A stretch of DNA of 62,687 bases from an uncultured Mucilaginibacter sp. (lineage in GTDB: Bacteria; Bacteroidota; Bacteroidia; Sphingobacteriales; Sphingobacteriaceae), in assembly GCA_913775265.1 (NCBI GenBank), contig CAJYJH010000086.1:1-62687 (forward strand). The letters run 5' to 3'. The notes beneath the pieces were generated by a model. That model searched no databases and was not told the origin of the DNA. It saw only the letters and a program-made list of their open reading frames with translations. Below, piece after piece: positions 54,549-62,687 of this stretch. Positions within the stretch are counted from its first letter, which is position 1; each line of letters starts with the position of its first letter. A program made the translations under genes and the position numbers.

Positions 54549-56264
54549 TTAATGTGAATCGCGCTGAACGTTAGAACCTGAATTGCCTACCAAGAAATCC
54601 AGATCGGCGCCTTTATCTGCCTGTTGTACGTGACGCTGGTACATAGATACATAACCACGGTTAGTGTGATAAGCTGGCTTTACCCATGCCGCACGGCGGC
54701 GTTCCAGTTCCTCGTCCGACACTTCGAGGTGTATTTTGCGGGCGGGTACATCCAGCGTTATCATATCGCCGTTTTGAACCAGTGCCAGCGTACCGCCAAT
54801 GGCAGCCTCGGGCGATACATGCAGCACTACCGTGCCGTAAGCTGTACCACTCATGCGCCCGTCGGAGATCCGCACCATGTCGGTAATACCTTTATCCAGT
54901 ATTTTTTGAGGTAAAACCATGTTACCTACTTCGGGCATACCCGGGTAGCCTACCGGGCCTACGTTTTGCAAAACCATTACGCAGGTTTCGTCAATATCCA
55001 AATTAGGGTTGTCTACATTGGCATGGTAATCTTCGATAGTGGCAAACACTACGGCCCTGCCGGTATGCGTCATTAAGTGAGGAGATGCGGCCGAAGGTTT
55101 GATTACCGCTCCATTAACGGCAAGATTGCCTTTAAGCACGGCAATGCCTGCCTCGGGTATTATTGGTTGATGGTATGGAGCAATGACATTAGTGTTGTAA
55201 CAATCCTTTAGGTTACCCACGTTTTCGCCGTGCCCGTGGCCGGTTACAGTAATGGTTTCCATATCTAACCCGGCCCTCAACTGATCGATAACGACCGGCA
55301 GACCACCGGCGTAATAAAAATCTTCCATCAGGTACTGGCCGGATGGCATCAGATTGAGCAACAGCGGTATTTTACTACCCAGGCGGTCAAAATCATCTAA
55401 CGTAAGCTCCACCCCTATCCTGCCTGCTATGGCGGTAAGGTGGATCACAAAGTTTGACGACCCGCCGATAGCCGCGTTAACTTTAATAGCGTTTTCGAAG
55501 GCAGCGCGGGTTAACACTTTGGATATTTTTAGATCTTCTTTAACCATCTCCACAATGCGACGGCCCGACATGTGTGCCAGCACTTTTTTGCGCGAGTCGA
55601 CCGCAGGCGTGGCGGCTGATCCGGGCAGGCACATACCTAACGACTCGACCATACAGGCCATAGTTGATGCCGTACCCATGGTCATGCAATGGCCTGCACT
55701 TCTGGACATGCAGCCTTCGGCAGCCAGGTAATCGTTCAGGGTTATTTTATTAGTTTTTAAATCGTCAGTCAGCTTCCAAACGGCAGTGCCCGAGCCAATG
55801 TCGGTGCCTTTGTATTTGCCATTAAGCATAGGGCCGCCCGGCACTACAATGGTCGGAATATCAACACTGGCAGCGCCCATCATGGTTGAGGGTGTGGTTT
55901 TATCGCAACCTGTCAACAGCACTACACCATCAATCGGGTTACCGCGGATAGATTCTTCGGTATCCATACTTGCCAGGTTACGGAACAGCATGGCGGTCGG
56001 CTTCATTAACGTTTCGCCTAAAGACATAATGGGAAACTCGACCGGAAAGCCGCCTGCTTCCAGAACGCCGCGCTTCACAGATTCGGCCAGATCACGAAAA
56101 TGTGCGTTACAGGGCGTAAGCTCCGACCAGGTGTTGCAGATACCTATTACCGGTCTGCCGTCAAACATATGATCGGGTATACCCTGGTTTTTCATCCAGC
56201 TGCGGTACAAAAAGCCCATTTTGCCTTCTTTACCAAACCACTCTGAACTCCTGTATTTTGACAT
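54549..56264 (-). CDS. IlvD/Edd-family sugar-acid dehydratase
   Basis: A 571-residue dehydratase. Three Cys motifs for the iron-sulphur cluster are visible: GICNTWSELTPCNAHFRD near residue 42, LLTGCDKTTPSTMMGA near 118 and GCMSRSAGHCMTMGTAST near 184. The N-terminal YRSSEWFGKEGKMGFLYRSW and the pattern of these blocks place it with the pentonate/aldonate dehydratases (L-arabinonate, D-xylonate, gluconate) rather than dihydroxyacid dehydratase. It makes a 2-keto-3-deoxy sugar acid. It lies 83 bp downstream of the FAH-fold gene, which uses such a product. Confidence 0.9.
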   Translation of the reverse strand: MSKYRSSEWFGKEGKMGFLYRSWMKNQGIPDHMFDGRPVIGICNTWSELTPCNAHFRDLAESVKRGVLEAGGFPVEFPIMSLGETLMKPTAMLFRNLASMDTEESIRGNPIDGVVLLTGCDKTTPSTMMGAASVDIPTIVVPGGPMLNGKYKGTDIGSGTAVWKLTDDLKTNKITLNDYLAAEGCMSRSAGHCMTMGTASTMACMVESLGMCLPGSAATPAVDSRKKVLAHMSGRRIVEMVKEDLKISKVLTRAAFENAIKVNAAIGGSSNFVIHLTAIAGRIGVELTLDDFDRLGSKIPLLLNLMPSGQYLMEDFYYAGGLPVVIDQLRAGLDMETITVTGHGHGENVGNLKDCYNTNVIAPYHQPIIPEAGIAVLKGNLAVNGAVIKPSAASPHLMTHTGRAVVFATIEDYHANVDNPNLDIDETCVMVLQNVGPVGYPGMPEVGNMVLPQKILDKGITDMVRISDGRMSGTAYGTVVLHVSPEAAIGGTLALVQNGDMITLDVPARKIHLEVSDEELERRRAAWVKPAYHTNRGYVSMYQRHVQQADKGADLDFLVGNSGSNVQRDSH

Positions 56265-56347
56265 AAAATATCTTGTATTCTTAAATTGATAATTGGATTA
56301 GTTGTCGGTTGTAAGTTGATAGGCAAACTATTGAATACGATTTGAAC

Positions 56348-57184
56348 TTATTGACTTACCCTATTCGAAAGTGTACCTATATGTTCAATAGTAATGCTCA
56401 CCACATCTCCCACACTTAGCGTAAAATCATCGGGCGGCACAATGCCTGTACCCGTCATGAGATATGTACCTGAAGGAAATGACATCTCGCGGAAAAGGTA
56501 ATCCACCAATTCCTGGTGTTTGCGTTTCATGCGGCTGATGCGGATTTCGTCCTGAAAAACGATTGCCTCTTTGCGGGTAATTTCCAACTGAATAAGGGTG
56601 TCCTCGGCAATAGGGGTTTCGGGTACATACAGGCATGGCCCCAAAGCAGCAGCCCCATCGTATGATTTGGCCTGCGGTAAGTAAAGCGGATTTTCGCCTT
56701 CAATATCTCTCGACGACATGTCGTTACCTACGGTATAGCCTTCAATGGTTCCCCCGCTGCAGATAAAAAGAGTTAGTTCGGGCTCAGGTACGTTCCATTG
56801 TGAATCTTTACGGATGCGTACCCGTTGATTATTACCGACTACACGGTAAGGCGCTGATTTAAAGAAAAGTTCCGGCCGTTCGGCATTGTAAACCTTTGCA
56901 TAAAAATCGCCGCCCCCAGCATCTTTAGACTCTTGCATGCGAGCTTCGCGGCTACGCAGATAGGTTACTCCCGATGCCCATACCTCTTGTGATACTACGG
57001 GTGCTGCGGCGTCATTAACTATTTGCTGTAAATCGGTACGTGCATTTACTGTTTGTATGTCGGCCAATACATGCTGATGAAGCCTGGACCTATTGATAAA
57101 AGTATCCCATGCCCATTGCTCTGAAGTATAAAATTTGCCATCGTGCTTTACAATGGCTTTGCCTTTGAGTTGATATAAATGCAT
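56348..57184 (-). CDS. FAH-family 2-keto-3-deoxy sugar-acid dehydratase
   Basis: About 278 residues from the ATG at 57184; a GTG at 57208 would add 8 residues. The fumarylacetoacetate-hydrolase fold is shown by [15 protein letters not shown] near residue 83, [11 protein letters not shown] near 108, [14 protein letters not shown] near 134 and [20 protein letters not shown] near 153. This set matches 2-keto-3-deoxy-arabinonate/xylonate dehydratases, which give 2,5-dioxopentanoate in the Weimberg-type route. The next enzyme of that route, the semialdehyde dehydrogenase, is not in the window. The gene starts the unit ending with GntP. Confidence 0.85.
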   Translation of the reverse strand: MHLYQLKGKAIVKHDGKFYTSEQWAWDTFINRSRLHQHVLADIQTVNARTDLQQIVNDAAAPVVSQEVWASGVTYLRSREARMQESKDAGGGDFYAKVYNAERPELFFKSAPYRVVGNNQRVRIRKDSQWNVPEPELTLFICSGGTIEGYTVGNDMSSRDIEGENPLYLPQAKSYDGAAALGPCLYVPETPIAEDTLIQLEITRKEAIVFQDEIRISRMKRKHQELVDYLFREMSFPSGTYLMTGTGIVPPDDFTLSVGDVVSITIEHIGTLSNRVSQ

Positions 57185-57677
57185 AAGCTGCCATGCGTGC
57201 CTGCACACGCTGATAAAGTTTATAAAGTGAAAAGCCTGGTTGGCTATAATTGATTACCTTACAAAGAAGAAGAACTCAAAAGGCAGATACTTCCAAAAAA
57301 AGCCAACGTAGAATTTTGTACAAATTATTAGAGGTGTTAAATAGGAATAACTGGCAGAAACATCAATGAACTGTTCTAATTTTAAATAGTCAGTCAAAAA
57401 TTTGCCACTATGGTAATTATGCTAATGAATTTTTATGTAATAAATAAATTACACAAAAAAACATTTCTTCAAAAATGTTATGAACGGCTATTGTTTTGCC
57501 AATTTTCGTTTTTGATTGAGACGATTAACGCTTTTCAAAGGAATACAAGCAATACAATTCACTGTATATCAAATATTTATTGATTAAATGGAGTTGTAAT
57601 CAATTGATGTATTTACATCCAACTCTGACCATTGCAAAATTATCAAACGTAGGTTTACAAGATAGTTTTACAAGAAA
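57185..57677 (-). promoter_or_regulatory. Gap before the FAH-dehydratase unit
   Basis: About 490 bp separate the kinase stop from the FAH-fold start. No ORF, terminator with T-run or exact promoter box was found, yet the promoter of the downstream three-gene unit should be here. The AraC regulator encoded just upstream is the natural candidate to bind it. The region is AT-rich with long A/T runs near 57420-57480. Confidence 0.4.
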
Positions 57678-59198
57678 CTACTTGCCTTGGAGCATTGCTA
57701 ATTGATCAAACTCGTCGCCCAGTTTCGCTATCAGGCTCTCAAAAATTTCGAAATATTGCTTGTAAACCTGATGCGCTTTCGGATCAGGCGAAAACGTTTC
57801 GTGCATTTGTACTACTTTTGATGCCTGCTCAAGATCAGGGAAAATACCTAACTCAGTAGCACTTAGTACAAATGCACCTACACCAATACTATCGCCATGA
57901 CTCAGTGTATTCACTGGCCTATTAAACATATCGGCTATCATTTGTGTGCAAAAAGGAATAGAGGCAAAGCTGCCGTTTATAGATAGGCTGCTGATCTCGC
58001 GGTAAGTTTCTAAAGTTTTACCTATGCTCAGCATCTCAAATAAAACACCTTCAATAGTGGCTCTGATAATGTGTTTACGCTCGTGCCTGATGTGCAGGCC
58101 AAAATAACAGCCGCGTGCGTTGGCATTCCAAATGGGTGCTCTTTCGCCCAAAAGATAAGGCAGAAAAAGCAACCCGTCTGATCCGGCGTTCGTAGTTGAT
58201 GCTTCTCTAACGAGATCACGAATAGTTTTGTCCAAATCAAAATTCATTACCGATTCACCAAACTGATTGGCAAACCATTCGAAGATCACTCCGCCGTTAT
58301 TGGTTGGCCCACCCGAAACAATTAACCTATCTGTAAGGCGGTAATTGAAAAGGCGTTGCGCCGGGTCTTCAATAATATTGTCGCCAATAACTCTAAACGC
58401 ACCGCTATCTTCGATAGTAATGGTGGCGCGGCCTTGCTCCCATACGCCGGCTCCTAAGGTAGCTAAACATCCATCGCTCGATCCGATCAGGATTTTAACA
58501 GAGTCTAATAACCTCAGCGACTTTTGATATTCGCGCTTTAAACGGATATCTGAATAATTAACCGGAACCAAATCAGGAAGTTTATCAGCGCTGATGCCCG
58601 CAAATTCCAGTGCCGATGCATCCCAGCTAAGGGTATGGATGTTCATTAAGCCAGTGGCCGATGCTATGCTGTGATCAATGATGCAAGACCCGGTAAGTTG
58701 CTGTACCACATAACTCTTGATAGACAAAAACTTGCGGGTTTGATTAAATTTTTCGGGATCATGACTGCGCATCCAGGCAATTTTAACTAATGGCGACATG
58801 GGATGTATGGGCGTGCCGGTGGCTTGATAAATAGCATCGCCCAAGGCCGTACCTTTTAACGATGCTGCCTCTTTTTTGCCCCGGTTATCAGCCCAGGTAA
58901 TGGCGTTGCCTAATGGTACGCCATCCTCATCAACCGCCAACAAGCTGTGCATCGACGAGCTGAAACAAATACAGCTCACGCCATACTTTTTGGGGTATAC
59001 CACTTCGTTTAGCAGCTTTTTAAGCACGTAAAGCATCGTAATAAACATCTGCTCCGGGTCCTGCTCGCTATGGTCGGGCTCGTCATGAAAAGTAGGATAA
59101 GTACCTTTTTGAAACCCGATAACCTTTCCCTGAAAATCAAAAGCAAACACGCGTACAGCGTTGGTTCCCAGCTCGATGGTGATAATGCAGTTCATCAT
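57678..59198 (-). CDS. FGGY-family carbohydrate kinase (gluconokinase-like)
   Basis: A 506-residue sugar kinase. The N-terminal phosphate region is ELGTNAVRVFAFD near residue 6, the substrate region ISFSSSMHSLLAVDEDG-type block (here ICFSSSMHSLLAV) near 77 and TWADNRG near 104. The ATP side has SSDGCLATLGAG near 236, SGGPTNNGGVIFEW near 295 and SFASIPFCTQMIADMF near 420. It resembles gluconokinase more than xylulokinase. It follows AraC after 13 bp. As a kinase route (6-phosphogluconate) next to a non-phosphorylating dehydratase route, its exact substrate is open. Confidence 0.87.
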   Translation of the reverse strand: MMNCIITIELGTNAVRVFAFDFQGKVIGFQKGTYPTFHDEPDHSEQDPEQMFITMLYVLKKLLNEVVYPKKYGVSCICFSSSMHSLLAVDEDGVPLGNAITWADNRGKKEAASLKGTALGDAIYQATGTPIHPMSPLVKIAWMRSHDPEKFNQTRKFLSIKSYVVQQLTGSCIIDHSIASATGLMNIHTLSWDASALEFAGISADKLPDLVPVNYSDIRLKREYQKSLRLLDSVKILIGSSDGCLATLGAGVWEQGRATITIEDSGAFRVIGDNIIEDPAQRLFNYRLTDRLIVSGGPTNNGGVIFEWFANQFGESVMNFDLDKTIRDLVREASTTNAGSDGLLFLPYLLGERAPIWNANARGCYFGLHIRHERKHIIRATIEGVLFEMLSIGKTLETYREISSLSINGSFASIPFCTQMIADMFNRPVNTLSHGDSIGVGAFVLSATELGIFPDLEQASKVVQMHETFSPDPKAHQVYKQYFEIFESLIAKLGDEFDQLAMLQGK

Positions 59199-59211
59199 AC
59201 ATTAATTATGC

Positions 59212-60090
59212 TTACTTAAACAGATTGTTTTTTCGATACTCGCTCGGTGTGTAACCGGTTAGCTTTTTAAAGGTGGTAGCAAAATGCTGCGACGAATAAA
59301 ATCCGGTAGCATGTGCAATGGTAGTAACATTAGCCTCCCCGCGTTTAAGCATCTTAATAGCTTCGGAGACACGGATGTTAATTAAATAGTTAATAGGCGA
59401 AAAACCTGAAAAAGATTTCACCTTTTCGGTAAATACGGTGGTTCCCATCCCCGACAGGGCAGCCATTTCTTCTACCGTCCACTGGTGGGCCAAATCTTTA
59501 CGTAATATTTGCTCAAGGTTAAAAAACGTTTGCGGGAAATCCCGCCTCAGGTTGCTTTGCCGTACCAGTTGCCTGCAGGTATAAATAAAAAGCTGGTCGA
59601 GCAAATGGTTGATCATACTTTGCCGGCCAACTTCTTCGTTTTTTAATTCATTTAAAAGGGATTGTATAAGCGGTTGAGCCTCTTTTAAGCTAATAACGGG
59701 GGTATGCCTGTTATGCGTTAATATCTGGTTTACCGATAACTTTTCTTTATGGCTGAGCATGCTCCACTTGCCCAATATTACCCGGCACTGCTCCTGCACA
59801 GTTACTTTGATAGTATAAAACGAACCAATATTTAAAATATCATTGTCGCCGGCAATGGTCTGGCCGGGTAGCAGCAAAACTAAGTCGCCGGGATAAACGG
59901 TGTAGAGCTTATCATCAATCAGCCAGTCAAACTTACCCTCGGTAACCAATCGCAAACCAATACCATCACAACATTCTTTGACGAAAGAATTGAGCCTGAT
60001 CGTGGTGTTCTTAATCACCCCTATTTCCTGCAAATGCGGAAACGCATCAAGTTCAGGCGATATATCGTTCCGAAATATCGTCTGCGTCAT
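59212..60090 (-). CDS. AraC-family regulator of the aldonate locus
   Basis: A 292-residue regulator with an N-terminal cupin-type sensor (about 25-120; YPGDLVLLLPGQTI) and the C-terminal AraC helix-turn-helix pair (about 190-292): WTVEEMAALSGMGTTVFTEKVK then GFSPINYL, and HATGFYSSQHFATTFKKLTGYTPSEYRK split over residues 258-286. It is co-transcribed with the kinase and is the likely sugar-acid-responsive activator of this unit and of the FAH-dehydratase-GntP unit downstream. Confidence 0.9.
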   Translation of the reverse strand: MTQTIFRNDISPELDAFPHLQEIGVIKNTTIRLNSFVKECCDGIGLRLVTEGKFDWLIDDKLYTVYPGDLVLLLPGQTIAGDNDILNIGSFYTIKVTVQEQCRVILGKWSMLSHKEKLSVNQILTHNRHTPVISLKEAQPLIQSLLNELKNEEVGRQSMINHLLDQLFIYTCRQLVRQSNLRRDFPQTFFNLEQILRKDLAHQWTVEEMAALSGMGTTVFTEKVKSFSGFSPINYLINIRVSEAIKMLKRGEANVTTIAHATGFYSSQHFATTFKKLTGYTPSEYRKNNLFK

Positions 60091-60272
60091 GCTATTACCG
60101 GTTTACAAGTACAATGGCGGTTTAAATTGGTCATACTTCACCACAGTGAGGCGCTGAGCAGTAACTATCGCGATGAGTTTTATAATGCTCAAACAGCTGG
60201 GTAAAGTAAATAATTTTATCGAAAAAGATTAATACCTAAGAAAATATCAATCCTTATCGGCTTCAGGCATTT

Positions 60273-61472
60273 TTACGCTTTAATATTTGAGTACTCCTTT
60301 TTCCAGTACGTGGGCTGAGTGCTGTATAGTGCTTGGTTAGCCAAATGAACGCATATAGCCGTTTTTGCACCGGTATAAATGTTCGAATCGGGCATGGTGT
60401 TAGTAGCTACCTTTTCGTAAAAATCTTTAAGGGCGTACCAAGTACCGTCTTTGGTGCGTTCGGGTAGTATAGGCACGCCTCCTTCTTTATCCCAGGTAAT
60501 TTTGGTGGCGCCGGTTACGCCATCAACCAGACCACGCTCTTTGAGCAGGTCTTTTTCGGCATAAAACATACCCTGATCGGTGAGTAAGGACACGGTGCCT
60601 TTGGTACCTTTAATTTTAAACAGATAGCCGTCGCGGGCATTACCGCAGGTAGCGCCAAAATTGCCCACCATGCCCTCGTCTCCGTAACGCACTACCACCT
60701 GCACATTATCATGAGTTTCGCGTCCGTCTTTATACAAATCAATGCCACCTGCTGCCTGAAACTGGGTTGGGTGCGTATCAAAGGCCCAGTTAATAAAATC
60801 CATCTGGTGCGATAGCAGCTCGGCTACCAACCCGCCCGAATATTCTTTATACATCCGCCAGTTGATCTGCTTTTCTAAAGACGGCTCAGGTACCGCTCTG
60901 CGCCAGCTACCATTGCGGTCCCAGCGGCAATCTACCTGGGTAACTTTACCTAAATAACCTTTGTTGATGTATTCTTTTACTTTATAATATAACGGCGAAT
61001 ACCGGTACTGATGCCCCACTTGCACCACCTGCTTGCTGCGGCCATTCATCAGCTTCACCAGATCCAAGGCCTGATCGGCGTTATAAGTCATCGTTTTTTC
61101 GAGATACAGGTGCCGCCCGGATTTAATTACGGCCGAAGCAATCGGGTAGTGCATGTTCAGTGGCACTGCAATAATCACGGCATCTACCTCTTTGTCATCC
61201 AGCACTTTCCGGTAGTCGGTATAGGTTTTTACCGGCCCTGCCTTACTGATGTTCTGAGCATCTTTTAGACGAAAGTTGAGCACGTCGCAGATGGCAGTTA
61301 CTTTGAATAATGCGGGTAAGTCATTCATCACATACATAATGCCTTTGCCCCTGTCGCCGCAGCCAATTACCGCCACTTTTAGCGGACCGGCATCAGCGGC
61401 AAAAGTCTGCCCGCCAATAAGTAACCCACCTGCCAGTAAACCACTATTTTTAATAAAACCCCTTCTTTCCAT
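60273..61472 (-). CDS. Exported Gfo/Idh/MocA-family oxidoreductase
   Basis: A 399-residue protein. The N-terminus MERRGFIKNSGLLAGG with a hydrophobic stretch to AADAG looks like a Tat signal peptide. The Rossmann domain starts at KVAVIGCGDRGKG near residue 32, and the catalytic-type block YLEKTMTYNADQAL (EKP-like motif as EKT) is near 128. The C-terminal substrate domain follows with WRMYKEYSGGLVAELLSHQMDFINW split over residues 206-230. Such enzymes oxidise or hydrolyse sugars through NAD and often stand beside DUF1080 proteins. It starts 8 bp after ApbE, with AAAGGAG upstream as ribosome-binding site. Confidence 0.88.
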   Translation of the reverse strand: MERRGFIKNSGLLAGGLLIGGQTFAADAGPLKVAVIGCGDRGKGIMYVMNDLPALFKVTAICDVLNFRLKDAQNISKAGPVKTYTDYRKVLDDKEVDAVIIAVPLNMHYPIASAVIKSGRHLYLEKTMTYNADQALDLVKLMNGRSKQVVQVGHQYRYSPLYYKVKEYINKGYLGKVTQVDCRWDRNGSWRRAVPEPSLEKQINWRMYKEYSGGLVAELLSHQMDFINWAFDTHPTQFQAAGGIDLYKDGRETHDNVQVVVRYGDEGMVGNFGATCGNARDGYLFKIKGTKGTVSLLTDQGMFYAEKDLLKERGLVDGVTGATKITWDKEGGVPILPERTKDGTWYALKDFYEKVATNTMPDSNIYTGAKTAICVHLANQALYSTQPTYWKKEYSNIKA

Positions 61473-61480
61473 AACTCAAA

Positions 61481-62530
61481 TTATTTTTGGACTCCTTTAA
61501 AGGATGACGTCATGGTATCCCGGATAGAGCCATGTTTGTCACGATACACCATATACGCACCCATATCTTTTCTTCCAGACAAAAACTTTAAAGATTTGTC
61601 TAATCCCATTGCCATTAAACCATTATCGTAACCGTCGGCCGTTAGTGCGTCTTGTGCATAAATGGTTACGCTGATCAATTCATTTTGCACCGGGTATCCG
61701 GTAACGGGATTGATAATATGTGATATTTGCTTACCACCCGACTGATGATGCTTGCGGTAATTACCGGATGTAGTGATGGCACCAACGCCTGACTCTATCA
61801 CTTTACGCATAGGCTCAGGGTTTAAATCATCATCACTAACACCTTCGATACCAATAGTAAAAGGCTCACCGCCAACCTTGCTCCCTTTAACGCGCAGCTC
61901 GCCGCCCAGTTCAATTAGATAATTTACAATGTGGTAGCGCTCTAATAAACCGGCCAGCAAATCAACCGAGTAGCCTTGGGCAATGCCGTTTAAATCTAAT
62001 TGTACGCCGGGGCGGTCTTTACTTAAGCGATTGCCATTGAATACCAGGTGCTTCATCCCCACGTTTGACAGCAAAGCTTTGATCTCTTTGTCAGTCGGCT
62101 CGTGTTTCGGTTTGATCGCACCAAAGCCCCAGGCATCTACCAGCGGTTTCACGGTTGGGTCTACCAGGCCTTGCGTATCTTTATATATCTGCATGGATCG
62201 GGTAACGAGCACACGGAAATGCTCATCAACCATAAGTCCGTCTGCCGGTTGATTGAATTTGTTAATCAGCGATGCAGGCTCATAAAGCGATACGGATAAA
62301 TCCACCACCCGCAGTAAACTGTCCGTTTGCCTTACACTAATCAGGCTATCTTGCGCATAGTATACTATTTGATAAGTTGTACCTTGTGCAAAGCCGTTTA
62401 GCTCGAAACGTTTAAGCCGACCATTTTTGCTAAAAGCAAATAAGGCAATCATCAAACCTAAAACAACTGTAAAAACGGTTGTCTTAAACAGGTGCTTTGA
62501 GATATATTTAGATGAAGCAACCAATGTCAA
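61481..62530 (-). CDS. apbE: FAD:protein FMN transferase (ApbE family), membrane-anchored
   Basis: A 349-residue protein that begins with TTG at 62530, only 2 bp after the stop of the DUF1080 gene; no ATG precedes the N-terminal anchor, so the TTG (or a second at 62524) must be used. One membrane helix covers about residues 17-33. ApbE blocks are LDLNGIAQGYSVDLLAG near 176, ELGGELRVKG near 207, and TADGYDNGLMAMG near 301 with the magnesium-binding Asp. The enzyme attaches FMN to Thr/Ser of target flavoproteins. Its target here may be a secreted sugar enzyme of the same operon, which is unproven. Confidence 0.85.
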   Translation of the reverse strand: MTLVASSKYISKHLFKTTVFTVVLGLMIALFAFSKNGRLKRFELNGFAQGTTYQIVYYAQDSLISVRQTDSLLRVVDLSVSLYEPASLINKFNQPADGLMVDEHFRVLVTRSMQIYKDTQGLVDPTVKPLVDAWGFGAIKPKHEPTDKEIKALLSNVGMKHLVFNGNRLSKDRPGVQLDLNGIAQGYSVDLLAGLLERYHIVNYLIELGGELRVKGSKVGGEPFTIGIEGVSDDDLNPEPMRKVIESGVGAITTSGNYRKHHQSGGKQISHIINPVTGYPVQNELISVTIYAQDALTADGYDNGLMAMGLDKSLKFLSGRKDMGAYMVYRDKHGSIRDTMTSSFKGVQK

Positions 62531-62532
62531 AA

Positions 62533-62687
62533 CTACTGCACCGATTTAATTTTAATATTACGGAAGCTTACTTCGTTGCCATGATCCTGCAGCAGGATAT
62601 GACCTTTGTCGGCTTCACCAAAATCTTTCCAAACTTTGTATTTACTCATTTTAACCAACTCGCGGTATTCGGGCGATTTACGCTCAT
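62533..62687 (-). CDS. End of a DUF1080 (3-keto-disaccharide hydrolase type) gene (partial)
   Basis: The minus-strand frame enters from the right edge and stops with TAG at 62535-62533. The 50 visible residues end with KGHILLQDHGNEVSFRNIKI and KSVQ, the very common C-terminus of DUF1080 proteins, a family with beta-jelly-roll fold linked to hydrolysis of 3-keto-glycosides. The gene's start is outside the window. It precedes ApbE by 2 bp and shares its operon. Confidence 0.85.
   Translation of the reverse strand, partial: ERKSPEYRELVKMSKYKVWKDFGEADKGHILLQDHGNEVSFRNIKIKSVQ

Overview
The window comes from a Bacteroidota chromosome, most likely Sphingobacteriaceae (Mucilaginibacter- or Pedobacter-like; the genus is inference). 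The grounds are two SusC/SusD pairs, an ECF sigma factor with a FecR anti-sigma factor, an Oar-type TonB receptor, many two-component sensors, lipoprotein signal peptides, and several promoter-like sites of the Bacteroidota form TTG-N20-TAnnTTTG. No insertion sequence, prophage, CRISPR array or tRNA gene was seen. One tmRNA gene (ssrA, minus strand, 32124-32488) is clear.

Layout. 1-4.7 kb: end of a membrane protein gene, HAD hydrolase, DinB-like protein, soluble-type PQQ glucose dehydrogenase homologue, and an L,D-transpeptidase lipoprotein closed by a strong terminator. 4.9-10.7 kb: a seven-gene Ter stress module (atypical HAD, PRPP-binding phosphoribosyltransferase, two TerD paralogues, TelA, an unknown protein, TerC). 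11-14.3 kb: Oar-type TonB receptor. 14.4-17.7 kb: DUF4202 protein, alginate-export-type porin, and a divergent Crp/Fnr regulator with an N-terminal cysteine cluster. 17.8-20.8 kb: polysaccharide deacetylase lipoprotein, a lipoprotein gene broken by one in-frame stop, and a Bcr/CflA drug efflux gene.

20.8-29.8 kb: ECF sigma factor, FecR, SusC with an STN signalling domain, SusD, a TlpA-like thioredoxin and a basic-secretory-protein metallopeptidase. This is a trans-envelope-regulated uptake locus with no carbohydrate-active enzyme. 30.2-32.5 kb: SDR, AraC regulator and ssrA. 32.7-41.9 kb is a signalling block: SGNH hydrolase, TPR histidine kinase, DUF421 protein with a zinc ribbon, LOV (blue-light type) histidine kinase coupled to a response regulator, GNAT, and a HAMP-PAS protein that has a phospho-acceptor-like helix but no ATPase domain. 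42.1-44.8 kb: SDR and GH15 glycosidase.

44.8-53.1 kb (minus): a second SusC/SusD operon followed by three alpha/beta-hydrolase esterases, two of them tandem CE1 paralogues, so probably a locus for esterified glycans. 53.2-60.1 kb (minus): GntP-type permease, IlvD/Edd sugar-acid dehydratase, 2-keto-3-deoxy-sugar-acid dehydratase of the FAH fold, gluconokinase-like FGGY kinase and AraC regulator, an aldonate-use locus. 60.3-62.7 kb (minus): Gfo/Idh/MocA oxidoreductase, ApbE flavin transferase, and the end of a DUF1080 (3-keto-glycoside hydrolase type) gene.

The most interesting parts are the compact Ter module with its unknown sixth gene, the LOV kinase/regulator pair, the sigma-regulated SusCD-metallopeptidase operon, the DUF421-zinc-ribbon protein, and the nonsense-interrupted lipoprotein gene.
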